Positions 24,205 through 31,770 of a DNA stretch of 38,427 nucleotides are shown in pieces. The notes below the pieces were generated by a model. The model worked only from the letters and a program-made list of their open reading frames with translations. It searched no databases and was not told where the DNA came from. The position numbers and the translations under genes were made by a program. Within the stretch, counting starts at the first letter, position 1. Every line of letters begins with the position of its first letter. Origin of the DNA: JAAYEA01 sp012689325 (lineage in GTDB: Bacteria; Chloroflexota; Anaerolineae; JAAYEA01); contig DAITVZ010000052.1 in NCBI GenBank assembly GCA_036841525.1, positions 1 through 38,427 on the forward strand. The letters are read 5' to 3'.

Positions 24205-25521
24205 CTACCGCTCTTTCCCCTCCAGCACCAGCACCCAGTCCTGCCCCCGCCCTTGGGTGGGCGGCAGATAGGTCTGGTAGCCCTGGTTGTCCGTGGTGTG
24301 GAAGGGATACAGCGCGCCGTAGCGCGGATCGAACCAGGACTCTTGCGCCCGCGGCGCGCGGATGGCGCTCTTGTCCAGGGTGAAGGGCTCGCCGCGCGGC
24401 GTATAGGCCACCAGTCGGGAGCCGTCCCGCGCCAGCGCCACGCGCACCTTGGCGCCGCCCTGGGTCGGCCCGTCGGCCAGCGCCTGGGGCGCGGGGGCCA
24501 ACTGGTCGAAGGCGCAGCGCTCAAAGAGCCGCCGCAAGTGGCCCATCTGGAAGGCGCCGGGGTGATCCAGCGCCTCGTTCCAGGGGATGTTGGCCGCGAT
24601 CGCCGGCTCGCGGCCGGGCGCCCACATCTGCCAGATGTTGTTGTTGCCGTAGGTGAAGCCGCAGGCCCCCGCCAGCACCGACCAATAGGCCGCCTGCCGG
24701 ATGTCGTCGTCGGTCATGCGGTCGAGGCGGTTGACGTGGGCAAAGTAAAAGCCGACCGGGATCCCCTCGTAGCGCGGCTCGCCGTCCACCGTGGGCTTGA
24801 CCGGCTGCCGGGCATAGTCGCGCTCCACGAACAGGCCGTTGTCGTGGTCGCGCGCGCCGTGGGACGATTGGATCATGTTGAAATCCAGCCAACCGGCGTC
24901 GTGCAGCGCGTCCGAGGAGAGCCCCGGCCCGCGGGGGTGGAAGGTCATCAGGTGCTCGCCGCCGTCGCCCTCGTCCAGCCCTTCCGCCATGGCGTCGATG
25001 ATGGCCCGCTCCTCGGCGCTCTCCACGTTGGCGTCGCCGCCGAGGATCCAGATGATCGGCTGGCCGCGGTAGCGCTGGCCGAGGAAGCGGCCGTAGGGCC
25101 GGGCGTTGGCGGGGGTGAAAATGGCGCGCCCCTCGTGGCCGACGAGCTTCCAGTGGCGGCCCCAGGTCGGCAGCAGCCCCACCACCAGCCCCAGCGCCGC
25201 GGCCCGCTCCACGATATAGTCCACGTGCCGGAAATAGGGCTCGTGGGGGCGCAGCGGGTCCTGGTCCACCAGCGGCAGGTGGCCGTAGGGGTTGGGGACC
25301 TCCAGCCCGCCCAGCTCGGCCAGGGCCACCGCCTGGATCACGGTAAAGCCCTTGACGGCGCGGTTGGCCAGGTAGAGGTCGGCCTCCTCGCGGTTCAGCC
25401 GGTGAAAGAGCTGCCAAGCGGTGTCGCCCAGGTAAAAGAAGGGCGTCCCGTCGGCGTATTGCAGGGTGCGGCCGGAGGGCGCCACTTGGAGGCGCCGCGC
25501 GGCGGTTGCGGTGTTGGGCAT
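24205..25521 (-). CDS. GH140-like (apiosidase-type) glycoside hydrolase
   Basis: 438 residues. The DUF4038 catalytic barrel starts at FFYLGDTAWQLFHRLNREEA (28-47), includes GFTVIQAVALAE, LGLVVGLLPTWG and IIWILGGDAN, and is followed by a C-terminal putative collagen-binding sandwich (TPRGEPFTLDKSAI to DWVLVLEG). In the GH140 family members cleave apiose side chains of pectin; relatives act on other plant sugars, so substrate is uncertain. No signal peptide is seen. The start is ATG 25521 with GAGGAGG upstream. It follows the QueG-like gene and a palindrome, so it may have its own transcription. Confidence 0.88.
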   Translation of the reverse strand: MPNTATAARRLQVAPSGRTLQYADGTPFFYLGDTAWQLFHRLNREEADLYLANRAVKGFTVIQAVALAELGGLEVPNPYGHLPLVDQDPLRPHEPYFRHVDYIVERAAALGLVVGLLPTWGRHWKLVGHEGRAIFTPANARPYGRFLGQRYRGQPIIWILGGDANVESAEERAIIDAMAEGLDEGDGGEHLMTFHPRGPGLSSDALHDAGWLDFNMIQSSHGARDHDNGLFVERDYARQPVKPTVDGEPRYEGIPVGFYFAHVNRLDRMTDDDIRQAAYWSVLAGACGFTYGNNNIWQMWAPGREPAIAANIPWNEALDHPGAFQMGHLRRLFERCAFDQLAPAPQALADGPTQGGAKVRVALARDGSRLVAYTPRGEPFTLDKSAIRAPRAQESWFDPRYGALYPFHTTDNQGYQTYLPPTQGRGQDWVLVLEGKER

Positions 25522-25539
25522 GATGACCTCCTCGTTACC

Positions 25540-25572
25540 AGACCCTAAAGGTCTCCGAGACCTTTAGGGTCT
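25540..25572. repeat. Perfect palindrome carrying a stop codon
   Basis: AGACCCTAAAGGTCTC, a single C, and the exact 16-base complement. The TAA stop of the QueG-like gene (25564-25566) lies inside the right arm. No U tract follows on the minus strand, so terminator function is uncertain; it resembles the 7602-7635 hairpin in layout and in its opening AGACC. Confidence 0.85.
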
Positions 25573-26526
25573 AGACTTCCACTCCTCCATCAGCGCCTGC
25601 AGCCGTTTGGGCAGGTGGGTGCGCTCCTTGGGCACGGGGCAGACGCGCGCGCAATCGCCGCGAATGGGCGCCTCGGCGATGCGGTCGCGGCGGCTGTTGC
25701 AGAGCACCGGGTCGGTCTTGGCGGGCGTGTCGATAAAGATGCGCGCCTTGTCCACCTTGGGCACGGAGCGATAGTCCTTCACCTGCGGGTCGTCGCGCAT
25801 GGTGATGGCCCCCATGTAGCAAGCCTTCTGGCAGAGCAGGCAGTCGTCCCGCAGGCAGATCGGCTGGGAGATCAAGGGGTCGGCCACCAGCTCGGCGTCG
25901 GTGATGATCGAGTTGAAGCGGTTGCGCGGGCCGAACTGCGGCGTCAGCACGATATTGTTGTAGCCGAACTCGCCCAGCCCGGCGCGGGTGGCGGCGTGGC
26001 GGTGCGAGAAGGGGCCGGGAGAGTAGCGGAAGGGCGAGAACTGGTCGGACCATTGGCGCGAGGGCCCCTGCCAAATCTGCTTTTCGGGAATGCTGGCGTC
26101 CGGCAACCGTGGGTGGATCCCCGTGGTGGGGAATACCATCGCATCAAAGCCGCTGGACATGAGGTGCTGGCCCAGGATCTGGCCGATGAACTGGAGCATC
26201 TCGTCCTGCAGGTGGTGGCCGGTGGTGTTATAGAGCACCTCCAGGTAGGGGTACTTGATGTCCGGCGGAATCAGCTCGATGTCCATATCGGCCAGCACGG
26301 CGGGCGCGTCCATCACCGCGTTGAGGATCGGCTGGGCGATGACGATCACCGACTTGGCCTCGGGCACGAAATCGCGGGGGTGGTGGCCTCGCGGCGCGCG
26401 GTCGCCATAGGGCGGCTGCGGATCCCAGCGGTCGATGCTGGCCACGCCCACCAGCGCGGCCCCGCTGCGCAGGGCGATCTCTTTGATGGCCTGGGTCAGG
26501 TCTTGCGAAGCGCCTTTGGCGGTCAT
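25564..26526 (-). CDS. QueG/reductive-dehalogenase-like Fe-S protein
   Basis: 320 residues. C-terminal ferredoxin-like region with C224, C229, C232, C236 (CLRDDCLLCQKAC) and C292/C296 in DCARVCPVPK, enough for one or two 4Fe-4S clusters. The N-terminal part (RDFVPEAKSVIVIAQPI, NTTGHHLQDEMLQFIG, RAGLGEFGYNNIVLTPQFGPR) matches the corrinoid-binding fold of epoxyqueuosine reductases and the related dehalogenase family. It lacks the HEAT repeats of true QueG and has no Tat signal, so it is a related soluble enzyme of unknown substrate. The start is ATG 26526 behind GAGGAGGAGAGC; a longer form from 26562 is open but lacks a binding site. Confidence 0.8.
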   Translation of the reverse strand: MTAKGASQDLTQAIKEIALRSGAALVGVASIDRWDPQPPYGDRAPRGHHPRDFVPEAKSVIVIAQPILNAVMDAPAVLADMDIELIPPDIKYPYLEVLYNTTGHHLQDEMLQFIGQILGQHLMSSGFDAMVFPTTGIHPRLPDASIPEKQIWQGPSRQWSDQFSPFRYSPGPFSHRHAATRAGLGEFGYNNIVLTPQFGPRNRFNSIITDAELVADPLISQPICLRDDCLLCQKACYMGAITMRDDPQVKDYRSVPKVDKARIFIDTPAKTDPVLCNSRRDRIAEAPIRGDCARVCPVPKERTHLPKRLQALMEEWKSRP

Positions 26527-26558
26527 GCTCTCCTCCTCGTCGACGGGTCTGCCGTGGC

Positions 26559-27455
26559 TCAATAGATCTCTTTCACAAAGGTCTGGTCCTCCAGGGGCGG
26601 GCGCACATAGCCGGGGTTCGCCTGTCGCGGCGGCAGCTTGATCGGCTCGGGCGTCAGGTCCTCATAGGGGACCATGGTCAGCAGGTGGGCGATGCAGTTC
26701 AGGCGGGCGGCCTTTTTGCAGTCGGCCGGGACCACGTACCAGGGCGCCTGCTTGAGGTCCGTCAGCGCGAACATGGCGTCCTTGGCCTTGGAGTACTCGA
26801 CCCAACGGGTGCGCGCCTCCAGGTCCATGGGGCTGAGCTTCCAGCGCTTGGTGGGGTCGTCGATGCGGGCCTGGAAGCGGCGCTCCTGCTCCTCGTCGCT
26901 CACCGAGAACCAGAACTTGACCAGGATGATCCCCGAGCGGACCAGCATCCGCTCGAACTCGGGGCACGAGCGCAAGAACTCTTCGTACTCGTCCTCGGTG
27001 CAAAAGCCCATCACGTGCTCCACCAGGGCGCGGTTGTACCAGCTCCGGTCAAAGAGCACCATCTCGCCCGCCGCGGGGAGGTGCGCCACGTAGCGCTGAA
27101 AGTACCATTGCGACTTTTCCCGCTCGGTGGGGATGCCCAGCGCCACCACCCGGCAATAGCGGGGGTTCAGGCAGTCGGTGACGCGCTTGATGGCGCCGCC
27201 CTTGCCGGCGGCGTCGCGCCCCTCAAAGATCACCACCAGTTTGAGCCCCTTGGCCTTGATCCACTCTTGCAGCTTGACCAGCTCCACCTGGAGCTTGGCC
27301 AGCTCTTGCTCGTACTCGGGGGTGCTGATGTCCTTGCGCTCGCGGCGGATGTCGCCGCTGACCGGCGCGGCCTCCTGAGGCTCGCCTTTGCTCGCCTTGC
27401 CCTTGGGGACCTCGGGGTCCTTTTCCTTGCCCTTGTGTGCGCCCTTGGCACCCAT
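26559..27455 (-). CDS. ppk2: Polyphosphate kinase 2 (PPK2)
   Basis: 298 residues. Transfers phosphate from polyphosphate to ADP or GDP. The Walker A-like loop is GRDAAGKGGAIKR (79-91); DRSWYNR (136-142) holds the lid and catalytic Asp; KFWFSVSDEEQERRF and SPMDLEARTRW are typical class I/II segments. The first 35 residues are a Lys/Gly/Pro-rich tail absent from many family members. The start is ATG 27455 with GAGGGAGGAGATC; the frame runs far upstream but through the promoter and the opposite-strand peptidase gene. It is first gene behind the promoter at 27501-27529. Confidence 0.93.
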   Translation of the reverse strand: MGAKGAHKGKEKDPEVPKGKASKGEPQEAAPVSGDIRRERKDISTPEYEQELAKLQVELVKLQEWIKAKGLKLVVIFEGRDAAGKGGAIKRVTDCLNPRYCRVVALGIPTEREKSQWYFQRYVAHLPAAGEMVLFDRSWYNRALVEHVMGFCTEDEYEEFLRSCPEFERMLVRSGIILVKFWFSVSDEEQERRFQARIDDPTKRWKLSPMDLEARTRWVEYSKAKDAMFALTDLKQAPWYVVPADCKKAARLNCIAHLLTMVPYEDLTPEPIKLPPRQANPGYVRPPLEDQTFVKEIY

Positions 27456-27500
27456 GATCTCCTCCCTCGCAGATCGTCCGATGTGCCCCTCTGCCCTGGC

Positions 27501-27529
27501 ATTGTAAGAGCAATCGGGGCGCGCGGCAA
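27501..27529 (-). promoter_or_regulatory. Promoter of the ppk2 gene
   Basis: On the minus strand TTGCCG (27524-27529), 17-base spacer, TACAAT (27501-27506), 46 bases upstream of the start. It is divergent from the peptidase promoter that starts 20 bases away. Confidence 0.6.
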
Positions 27530-27548
27530 ACTGCCGGCGCCGCTGGCA

Positions 27549-27577
27549 TTGACGGGCCGGGCAAAGGGGCGTATGAT
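27549..27577 (+). promoter_or_regulatory. Sigma-70-type promoter of the M20 peptidase gene
   Basis: TTGACG (27549-27554), 17-base spacer, TATGAT (27572-27577), 29 bases before the start codon. Confidence 0.75.
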
Positions 27578-27605
27578 GCGGGCAAACCAGAGGGAGGGTG
27601 AGCCC

Positions 27606-28775
27606 ATGAAGCCGGTGATCGCTTTGGCGCAGGAACTGATCCGCCTCCCCAGCCTGTCGGGGCAGGAGGCGGGGGTCGCGGCCCACGCGCGCGACTATAT
27701 GGCGGGGGCGGGGTTCGCCGCCCGCGTGGACGACCATGGCACCGCCATCGGCGTGCTGCGGCGCGGCGACGGCCCCACGCTGCTGCTGGACGCCCACACC
27801 GATACGGTGGACGTGGAGCGCGGCGGCTGGCGGCATGACCCCTTCGGCGGCGAGATCGAGGACGGCTATCTCTATGGCCGCGGCGCCGCCGACATGAAGG
27901 GGGCGCTGGCGGCGATGCTGGCGGCGGGCGCGGCGCTGGCGCGCGAGAGCTGGCGCGGCACGCTGGTCATCACCGGCACGAGCTGGGAGGAGCGTTTCGA
28001 GGGCTATACCCTGGGCGTGGCGCTGGCTGAGCTGGCGCGGGAAGGAGTGCGCCCCGACGCGGTGATCATCGGCGAGGCGTCCGAGCTGAACGTCAAGCGC
28101 GGGCAGCGCGGCCGCACCCGGCTCCATTTCGACGTGCGCGGGCGGCCGGCCCATTCGGCCCACCCCGAGCGCGGCGTCAACGCCGTCTATCACGCCGCCG
28201 AGCTGATCCGCCGCATCCGCCAGATGCCCCTGCCGGAGGATGATTTCCTGGGGCGGGGGATCGCCGAGTTGATCGGCATCGGCTCGCAGCCCCAGCCCAT
28301 CGATTCCATCGTCCCCTACGCCTGTCGCGTCAGCTATGACCTGCGCCTTTTGCCCGGCCAGACCCGCGCGTCGGTCCTGGCCCAGTTCGCGGGGATTATC
28401 GAGCAGTTGCACGCCGGGGACGCCGCTTTCCAGGCGGAAGTGTCCATCGCCGGCGGCGAGCTAGTCACCTCCGACGGGCGCGTGGAGCGGGTGGAGCCCT
28501 TCCCGCCGGCCTGGAAGTTGGAGGAGGGGCATCCGCTGGTACAGCGCGCGGTGTCGGCGCTGCGGGGGATCGGCCAGCGGCCGGCGATCACCAAGTATGG
28601 CTTTTGCACCAACGGCAGCTACTCGGCGGGCGAGGCGGGGATCCCCACCATCGGCTACGGTCCTGGCGCGGAGGATGGCGCGCACGTGGCGGATGAGCGC
28701 ATCTCGGTGGACGAGGTGGAGCGGGCGTGCGAGGGGTACGCGGCCATCGCGCGGGCGGTGCTGGCGGGGCGGTGA
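27606..28775 (+). CDS. M20-family metallopeptidase (YgeY/ArgE/DapE-like)
   Basis: 389 residues. Di-zinc amidohydrolase or peptidase. Metal and catalytic residues are visible: HTDT (H64, D66), GRGAADMKG (D96), the Glu pair E128-E129 in TSWEER, E157 in IIGEASE, and a C-terminal His in EDGAHVADE. The dimerisation domain is at about 170-285 (RGRTRLHFDVRGRPAHSAHP). The C-terminal segment (TKYGFCTNGSYSAGEAGIPTIGYGPG) resembles the YgeY hydrolase branch. The start is ATG 27606 with GGGAGGG. The gene stands alone and ends 4 bases from the stop of the opposite-strand DUF2442 gene. Confidence 0.9.
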   Translation: MKPVIALAQELIRLPSLSGQEAGVAAHARDYMAGAGFAARVDDHGTAIGVLRRGDGPTLLLDAHTDTVDVERGGWRHDPFGGEIEDGYLYGRGAADMKGALAAMLAAGAALARESWRGTLVITGTSWEERFEGYTLGVALAELAREGVRPDAVIIGEASELNVKRGQRGRTRLHFDVRGRPAHSAHPERGVNAVYHAAELIRRIRQMPLPEDDFLGRGIAELIGIGSQPQPIDSIVPYACRVSYDLRLLPGQTRASVLAQFAGIIEQLHAGDAAFQAEVSIAGGELVTSDGRVERVEPFPPAWKLEEGHPLVQRAVSALRGIGQRPAITKYGFCTNGSYSAGEAGIPTIGYGPGAEDGAHVADERISVDEVERACEGYAAIARAVLAGR

Positions 28776-28779
28776 GCGC

Positions 28780-29088
28780 CTATGGCACGTTGGGCGCCGC
28801 TGCTGCGCGCAGGTCGAGCCAGCGTTTCAGGGAGTGTTGGCTTTCTTGCGAGGGCTTGCCCAGGAGGATGCTCTCGAGACTGATATCCTCATCCAGGTCG
28901 GGCCAGTGGATGCCCTCCCCCTTGCCGATCAGCCGCCAGTTCTGGCGCTCCTCCGGCTTGCCGTGCCAGAGCCGAGGATACCAGGCCAGGGGCGCCGAGA
29001 TAGTCCGTCCGTCGGCGAGGTCAACGACGAGCGCCTCACTTGTGACCTGCACATGCTGGGCAGTTGCCAGTAAAAGCATCTCAGCCAT
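28780..29088 (-). CDS. DUF2442-family protein
   Basis: 102 residues with the DUF2442 pattern: strand-rich N-terminus (HVQVTSEALVVDLADGRTI), then PLAWYPRLWHGKPEERQNW and WPDLDEDISLESILLG. The family has no firm function; it is regularly encoded beside DUF4160 proteins in what look like toxin-antitoxin-type pairs. The start ATG 29088 overlaps the stop of the DUF4160 gene by 8 bases, so the two are coupled. Confidence 0.8.
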   Translation of the reverse strand: MAEMLLLATAQHVQVTSEALVVDLADGRTISAPLAWYPRLWHGKPEERQNWRLIGKGEGIHWPDLDEDISLESILLGKPSQESQHSLKRWLDLRAAAAPNVP

Positions 29089-29317
29089 TGAAGAATCCAT
29101 CCCATGCTTGGCGCAACACGTCGATGTGGTCCTCGACGAGTTGCGAAATCCGGCCGATCTCCGTGCGGCTGAATCCCTCGCTGCTCTCCAACCTGATGGG
29201 GTCAAGCCAGAACTTGGCTGCGCCCTCGCCGCGCTCGACGTGAACATGGCGCGGCTCGTCACCGTCCCCAGAATAGAAGAAGAACCTATAGGGGCCGACT
29301 CGGAGTACGGTGGGCAT
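29081..29317 (-). CDS. DUF4160-family protein
   Basis: 78 residues: MPTVLRVGPYRFFFYSGDG, then EPRHVHVERGEGAAKFWLDP and a short C-terminal helix, which is the whole family domain. The start is ATG 29317, about 40 bases behind the predicted transcription start of the promoter at 29364-29392; the upstream ATG at 29392 lies inside that promoter. Pair with DUF2442: a small two-gene unit of toxin-antitoxin-like shape with unproven activity. Confidence 0.82.
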   Translation of the reverse strand: MPTVLRVGPYRFFFYSGDGDEPRHVHVERGEGAAKFWLDPIRLESSEGFSRTEIGRISQLVEDHIDVLRQAWDGFFNG

Positions 29318-29363
29318 GCTCGGCAACCTCAGGGACAGGCTGGCAAGAAAGCGAGTCGGGCAC

Positions 29364-29392
29364 ATTATGCCATGCAATGAGCCAAAGGTCAA
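29364..29392 (-). promoter_or_regulatory. Promoter of the DUF4160-DUF2442 pair
   Basis: On the minus strand TTGACC (29387-29392), 17-base spacer, CATAAT (29364-29369). Confidence 0.6.
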
Positions 29393-29469
29393 AAAGCGCG
29401 CCTATGCTCGGGGCCTGTACCAAGGTCACTGAAGACTTGGCGCAAACCTCGATTAGGCTTAATTCCCAC

Positions 29470-29498
29470 TTGACAGGCCGATAGCCCCATGATACAAT
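29470..29498 (+). promoter_or_regulatory. Sigma-70-type promoter of the monooxygenase gene
   Basis: TTGACA (29470-29475), 17-base spacer, TACAAT (29493-29498). The start codon at 29585 leaves an untranslated leader of about 80 bases. Confidence 0.7.
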
Positions 29499-29584
29499 GA
29501 GACCAGGCGCATAAGGCATGCGCGCGCGTCCGATGGCCTGCCCTGGGGGGAAGACGGCCGCCAGCAGTTGAGGAGGGTGCGGAC

Positions 29585-29932
29585 ATGGGCAAGATCAACA
29601 TTGTGGTGCGTATTGCGGTCAAGCCAGGAAGGCTTGACGACGCGAAGGCCAATCTGGCGGAATCGCTGGCCAGGATGAAAGTGGAGGAGCCGGGGACCCT
29701 GGGCTTCGAGTTCTACCTGGATGAGGCCAGCGGCAACCTGACGCTTCTGGAGACCTACAAGAATTCCGAGGCGTTGCTGGCGCACCTCGGCAACCTGGCC
29801 AAGGGCAAGCCGACCGATGCCATCGCGCTCACGTCGGTGGAGGTCTTCGGCGATCTGTCGCCGCAGGCCAAGGGGGCGCTGGGGATGTTTGCCCCCAAGT
29901 TTTACCCCTTGGTGATGGGCCTGGGCAGATAA
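29585..29932 (+). CDS. ABM-domain (antibiotic biosynthesis monooxygenase) protein
   Basis: 115 residues. Ferredoxin-like dimeric alpha/beta fold of the ABM family: INIVVRIAVKPGRLDDAKANL, then EEPGTLGFEFYLDEASGNLTLLETYKNSEALLAHL. Members act as quinol or cofactor-free monooxygenases, or as heme-degrading enzymes, often in stress response; no substrate can be assigned. The C-terminal 30 residues beyond the core fold are hydrophobic. The start is ATG 29585 with GAGGAGGGTGCGGAC. It is followed by a hairpin at 29954-29989. Confidence 0.82.
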   Translation: MGKINIVVRIAVKPGRLDDAKANLAESLARMKVEEPGTLGFEFYLDEASGNLTLLETYKNSEALLAHLGNLAKGKPTDAIALTSVEVFGDLSPQAKGALGMFAPKFYPLVMGLGR

Positions 29933-29953
29933 CGCGCGTTCTCCGGCACGAAA

Positions 29954-29989
29954 AAACGGCGGGCCAGCTTGTCGCTGCGCCCGCCGTTT
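29954..29989. terminator. Bidirectional intrinsic terminator
   Basis: AAACGGCGGGC and GCCCGCCGTTT, 11-base stem, 14-base loop. On the minus strand the stem ends in a run of six T, a strong signal for the operon ending at 29991. On the plus strand TTTCTTATT follows, a weaker signal for the ABM gene. Confidence 0.85.
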
Positions 29990-29990
29990 C

Positions 29991-30725
29991 TTATTGCCCC
30001 AAGAACGGCTTGAGCCAGGGGAGGTCGTCCTCGTCGGGCATCTGCGCCACGGCGTCCCGCAGCGGGCGCAGCGTGGACCGCAGCGCCTCCACGGCGGGGT
30101 CCAGCCCCGCCGGGCCCAGCGCCAGGTCCACGGGCACGTTCATCCGCAGGGGGATGGTCTCCCGCACTGGCACGTCCATCTTGAGCGGGATGGACGCCGA
30201 CACCGGGATATCCATGCGCAGGGGGATGGTCTGGCTGACGGGCACCGTCAGGCTCAGCCGCACGGGCAAGACCAGCCCCGCGGGCAGGGTGAACGAGACC
30301 GACCCATTGAAGGCGCCGCCCCCGCCGGCGAGGACGAACTGCGCCGGCAGCCGCAGCGGCACCGCCTGTTGCAGCACCACCGCGGTGTCCTGCTCGATGG
30401 ACAGGTCAAAGGCGACGGGCATCGCTTGATCCAGCGGCAGCGTGAAAGCCACGGGCACCTGCTGGTCCAGCGGCAGGTTGAACGAGACGGGGAGCGGCGC
30501 GCTCACCTCCATCGTCGTGTGGAGCTGCGCCCTGCTCAAGCCCTGGATGGCGTTGTCCAGGTTGGCCAGCGTCGGCTGCAAGACCTTGGTCTTTAAATCC
30601 ATGGCGAACCAGAGACCCGGCTCGGCGACCGCCAGCAACACCGTCACCAGGGCCAGGTTGACCACGAAGGAAAAGACGATGGCCAGGTTCTTGAAGGCCT
30701 TCCACCAGGGCTTGAGGCGGTCCAT
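29991..30725 (-). CDS. Membrane-anchored protein with 12-residue Pro/hydrophobic repeats, unknown
   Basis: 244 residues that I do not recognise. One membrane helix at about 13-33 follows a short basic N-terminus, so the rest should lie outside the cytoplasm. From about 78 to 205 it shows repeats of about 12 residues with alternating hydrophobics: VPVAFTLPLDQA, MPVAFDLSIEQD, then IPLRMDIPVSAS, IPLKMDVPVRET, IPLRMNVPVDLA. This looks like an extended beta array, or a rod. The start is ATG 30725 with GAGAGGAGACG. It is last gene of the exopolysaccharide-type operon, 16 bases after the carbamoyltransferase, and its stop is directly before the terminator. Confidence 0.75.
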   Translation of the reverse strand: MDRLKPWWKAFKNLAIVFSFVVNLALVTVLLAVAEPGLWFAMDLKTKVLQPTLANLDNAIQGLSRAQLHTTMEVSAPLPVSFNLPLDQQVPVAFTLPLDQAMPVAFDLSIEQDTAVVLQQAVPLRLPAQFVLAGGGGAFNGSVSFTLPAGLVLPVRLSLTVPVSQTIPLRMDIPVSASIPLKMDVPVRETIPLRMNVPVDLALGPAGLDPAVEALRSTLRPLRDAVAQMPDEDDLPWLKPFLGQ

Positions 30726-30741
30726 CGCGCGTCTCCTCTCG

Positions 30742-31755
30742 CTACAGCTTGTCGCTCATGGTCAGCGCCATCAGCGCCTTTTGCACGTGCAGGCGGTTCT
30801 CCGCCACGTCATAGATGATCGAGTTGGGGCCGCTGGCGATCTCGTCCGTCACCTCGTGGCCGCGATCCACTGGCATGGGGTGGGTAAAGAGGGCGTTGTT
30901 GGTCTTGCGCATCCGCTCCGCGTCGGTGATCCAGCCGGGGTGCTGGAACGCCTTTTCGATCTCGCCCTTTTTGTCCAATAGCCCCCCCGCGTAGGCCTGC
31001 GGCGTCACCCAGTTGCGGGCATAGACCACGTCCGCGCCGTCATAGCCGGAGCGCGAGTCGTGCACCACCTCAAAGGTCATGCCGTTGGCGGCGCAGTTGG
31101 CCTGGGTCTGGGCGATCACCGCCGGGTCCAGGTCATAGCCCTCCGGGTAGGCCATGGTGACGTTCATGCCAAAGCGGGAGGAGACCAGCAGGAACTCTTG
31201 CACTGAGCACCAGGAGCGGGCCAGCGCCCCCGAGCCCCAGGTGAGCAGCGCCTTCTTGCCGCGCACGTCGCCCAGCCGCGCCCGCAGCCCCATCAGGTCG
31301 GCCAGCCCCTGGCAGGGATGGAACTTGTCGTGGGCCATCGAGATCACGGGGATGGAACCCCAGCGGGCGTACTCGCGCAGCAGCTCGTCGCCCTCGCCGT
31401 AATAGCCGATCTTGTCCTCCAGGATGCGGATGCCCAGGCCGTGGCCGTAGCGGCTCATCACCTGCGCCGCGTCCTCCACCGTCTCGCCGGCGGTGGTGGC
31501 GGTCTTGAGCCGCATGGCGGAGGGCTCCAGGAACTGGGCATGGCCGCCCAGCTCGGTGGCCGCCGTCTCGAACGACTGCCGCGTCCGCACCGAGGGGTTG
31601 TAGAAGAACATGAGGAAGGTCTTGTACTCCAACAAGCTGGTCCAGCGGGGCGAGTAGCGCTCCCGCTTCATCCGGGCGGCCAGCTCCAGCACCGCCTCCA
31701 GCTCGTCCAGCGACCATTCTTGGGTGCAGATGAAATCCTTGCCAAACAGGTCCAT
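30742..31755 (-). CDS. Aspartate/ornithine carbamoyltransferase-superfamily enzyme, unusual active-site motif
   Basis: 337 residues. Carbamoyl phosphate-binding motifs PSVRTRQSFE (S55-R57-T58) and HPCQ (146-149). The middle part (SSRFGMNVTMAYPEGYDLDP) resembles YgeW and N-acetylornithine carbamoyltransferases more than standard ArgF. The substrate motif, HCLP in ornithine-type enzymes, reads HPMP (292-295) here, closer to the HPLP of aspartate carbamoyltransferases, so the acceptor is probably not ornithine. The start is ATG 31755 with AAAGGAGGACCC. It lies in an operon with a priming glycosyltransferase and a GT4, 15 bases after the former, with no arginine or pyrimidine genes. A role in carbamoylating a sugar or amino sugar is a speculation. 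Confidence 0.8.
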   Translation of the reverse strand: MDLFGKDFICTQEWSLDELEAVLELAARMKRERYSPRWTSLLEYKTFLMFFYNPSVRTRQSFETAATELGGHAQFLEPSAMRLKTATTAGETVEDAAQVMSRYGHGLGIRILEDKIGYYGEGDELLREYARWGSIPVISMAHDKFHPCQGLADLMGLRARLGDVRGKKALLTWGSGALARSWCSVQEFLLVSSRFGMNVTMAYPEGYDLDPAVIAQTQANCAANGMTFEVVHDSRSGYDGADVVYARNWVTPQAYAGGLLDKKGEIEKAFQHPGWITDAERMRKTNNALFTHPMPVDRGHEVTDEIASGPNSIIYDVAENRLHVQKALMALTMSDKL

Positions 31756-31770
31756 GGGTCCTCCTTTGGT

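Noticed and set aside
27456..28412. Upstream extension of ppk2 through 28412
   Set aside because: It runs opposite the M20 peptidase gene and across both divergent promoters; the PPK2 start at 27455 has a strong binding site.
27606..31755. A YgeW-YgeX-YgeY-like purine or diaminopropionate cluster, suggested by the carbamoyltransferase and M20 peptidase
   Set aside because: The two genes are 2 kb apart on opposite strands with other units and a terminator between, and no ammonia-lyase gene is present. The resemblance is at family level only.
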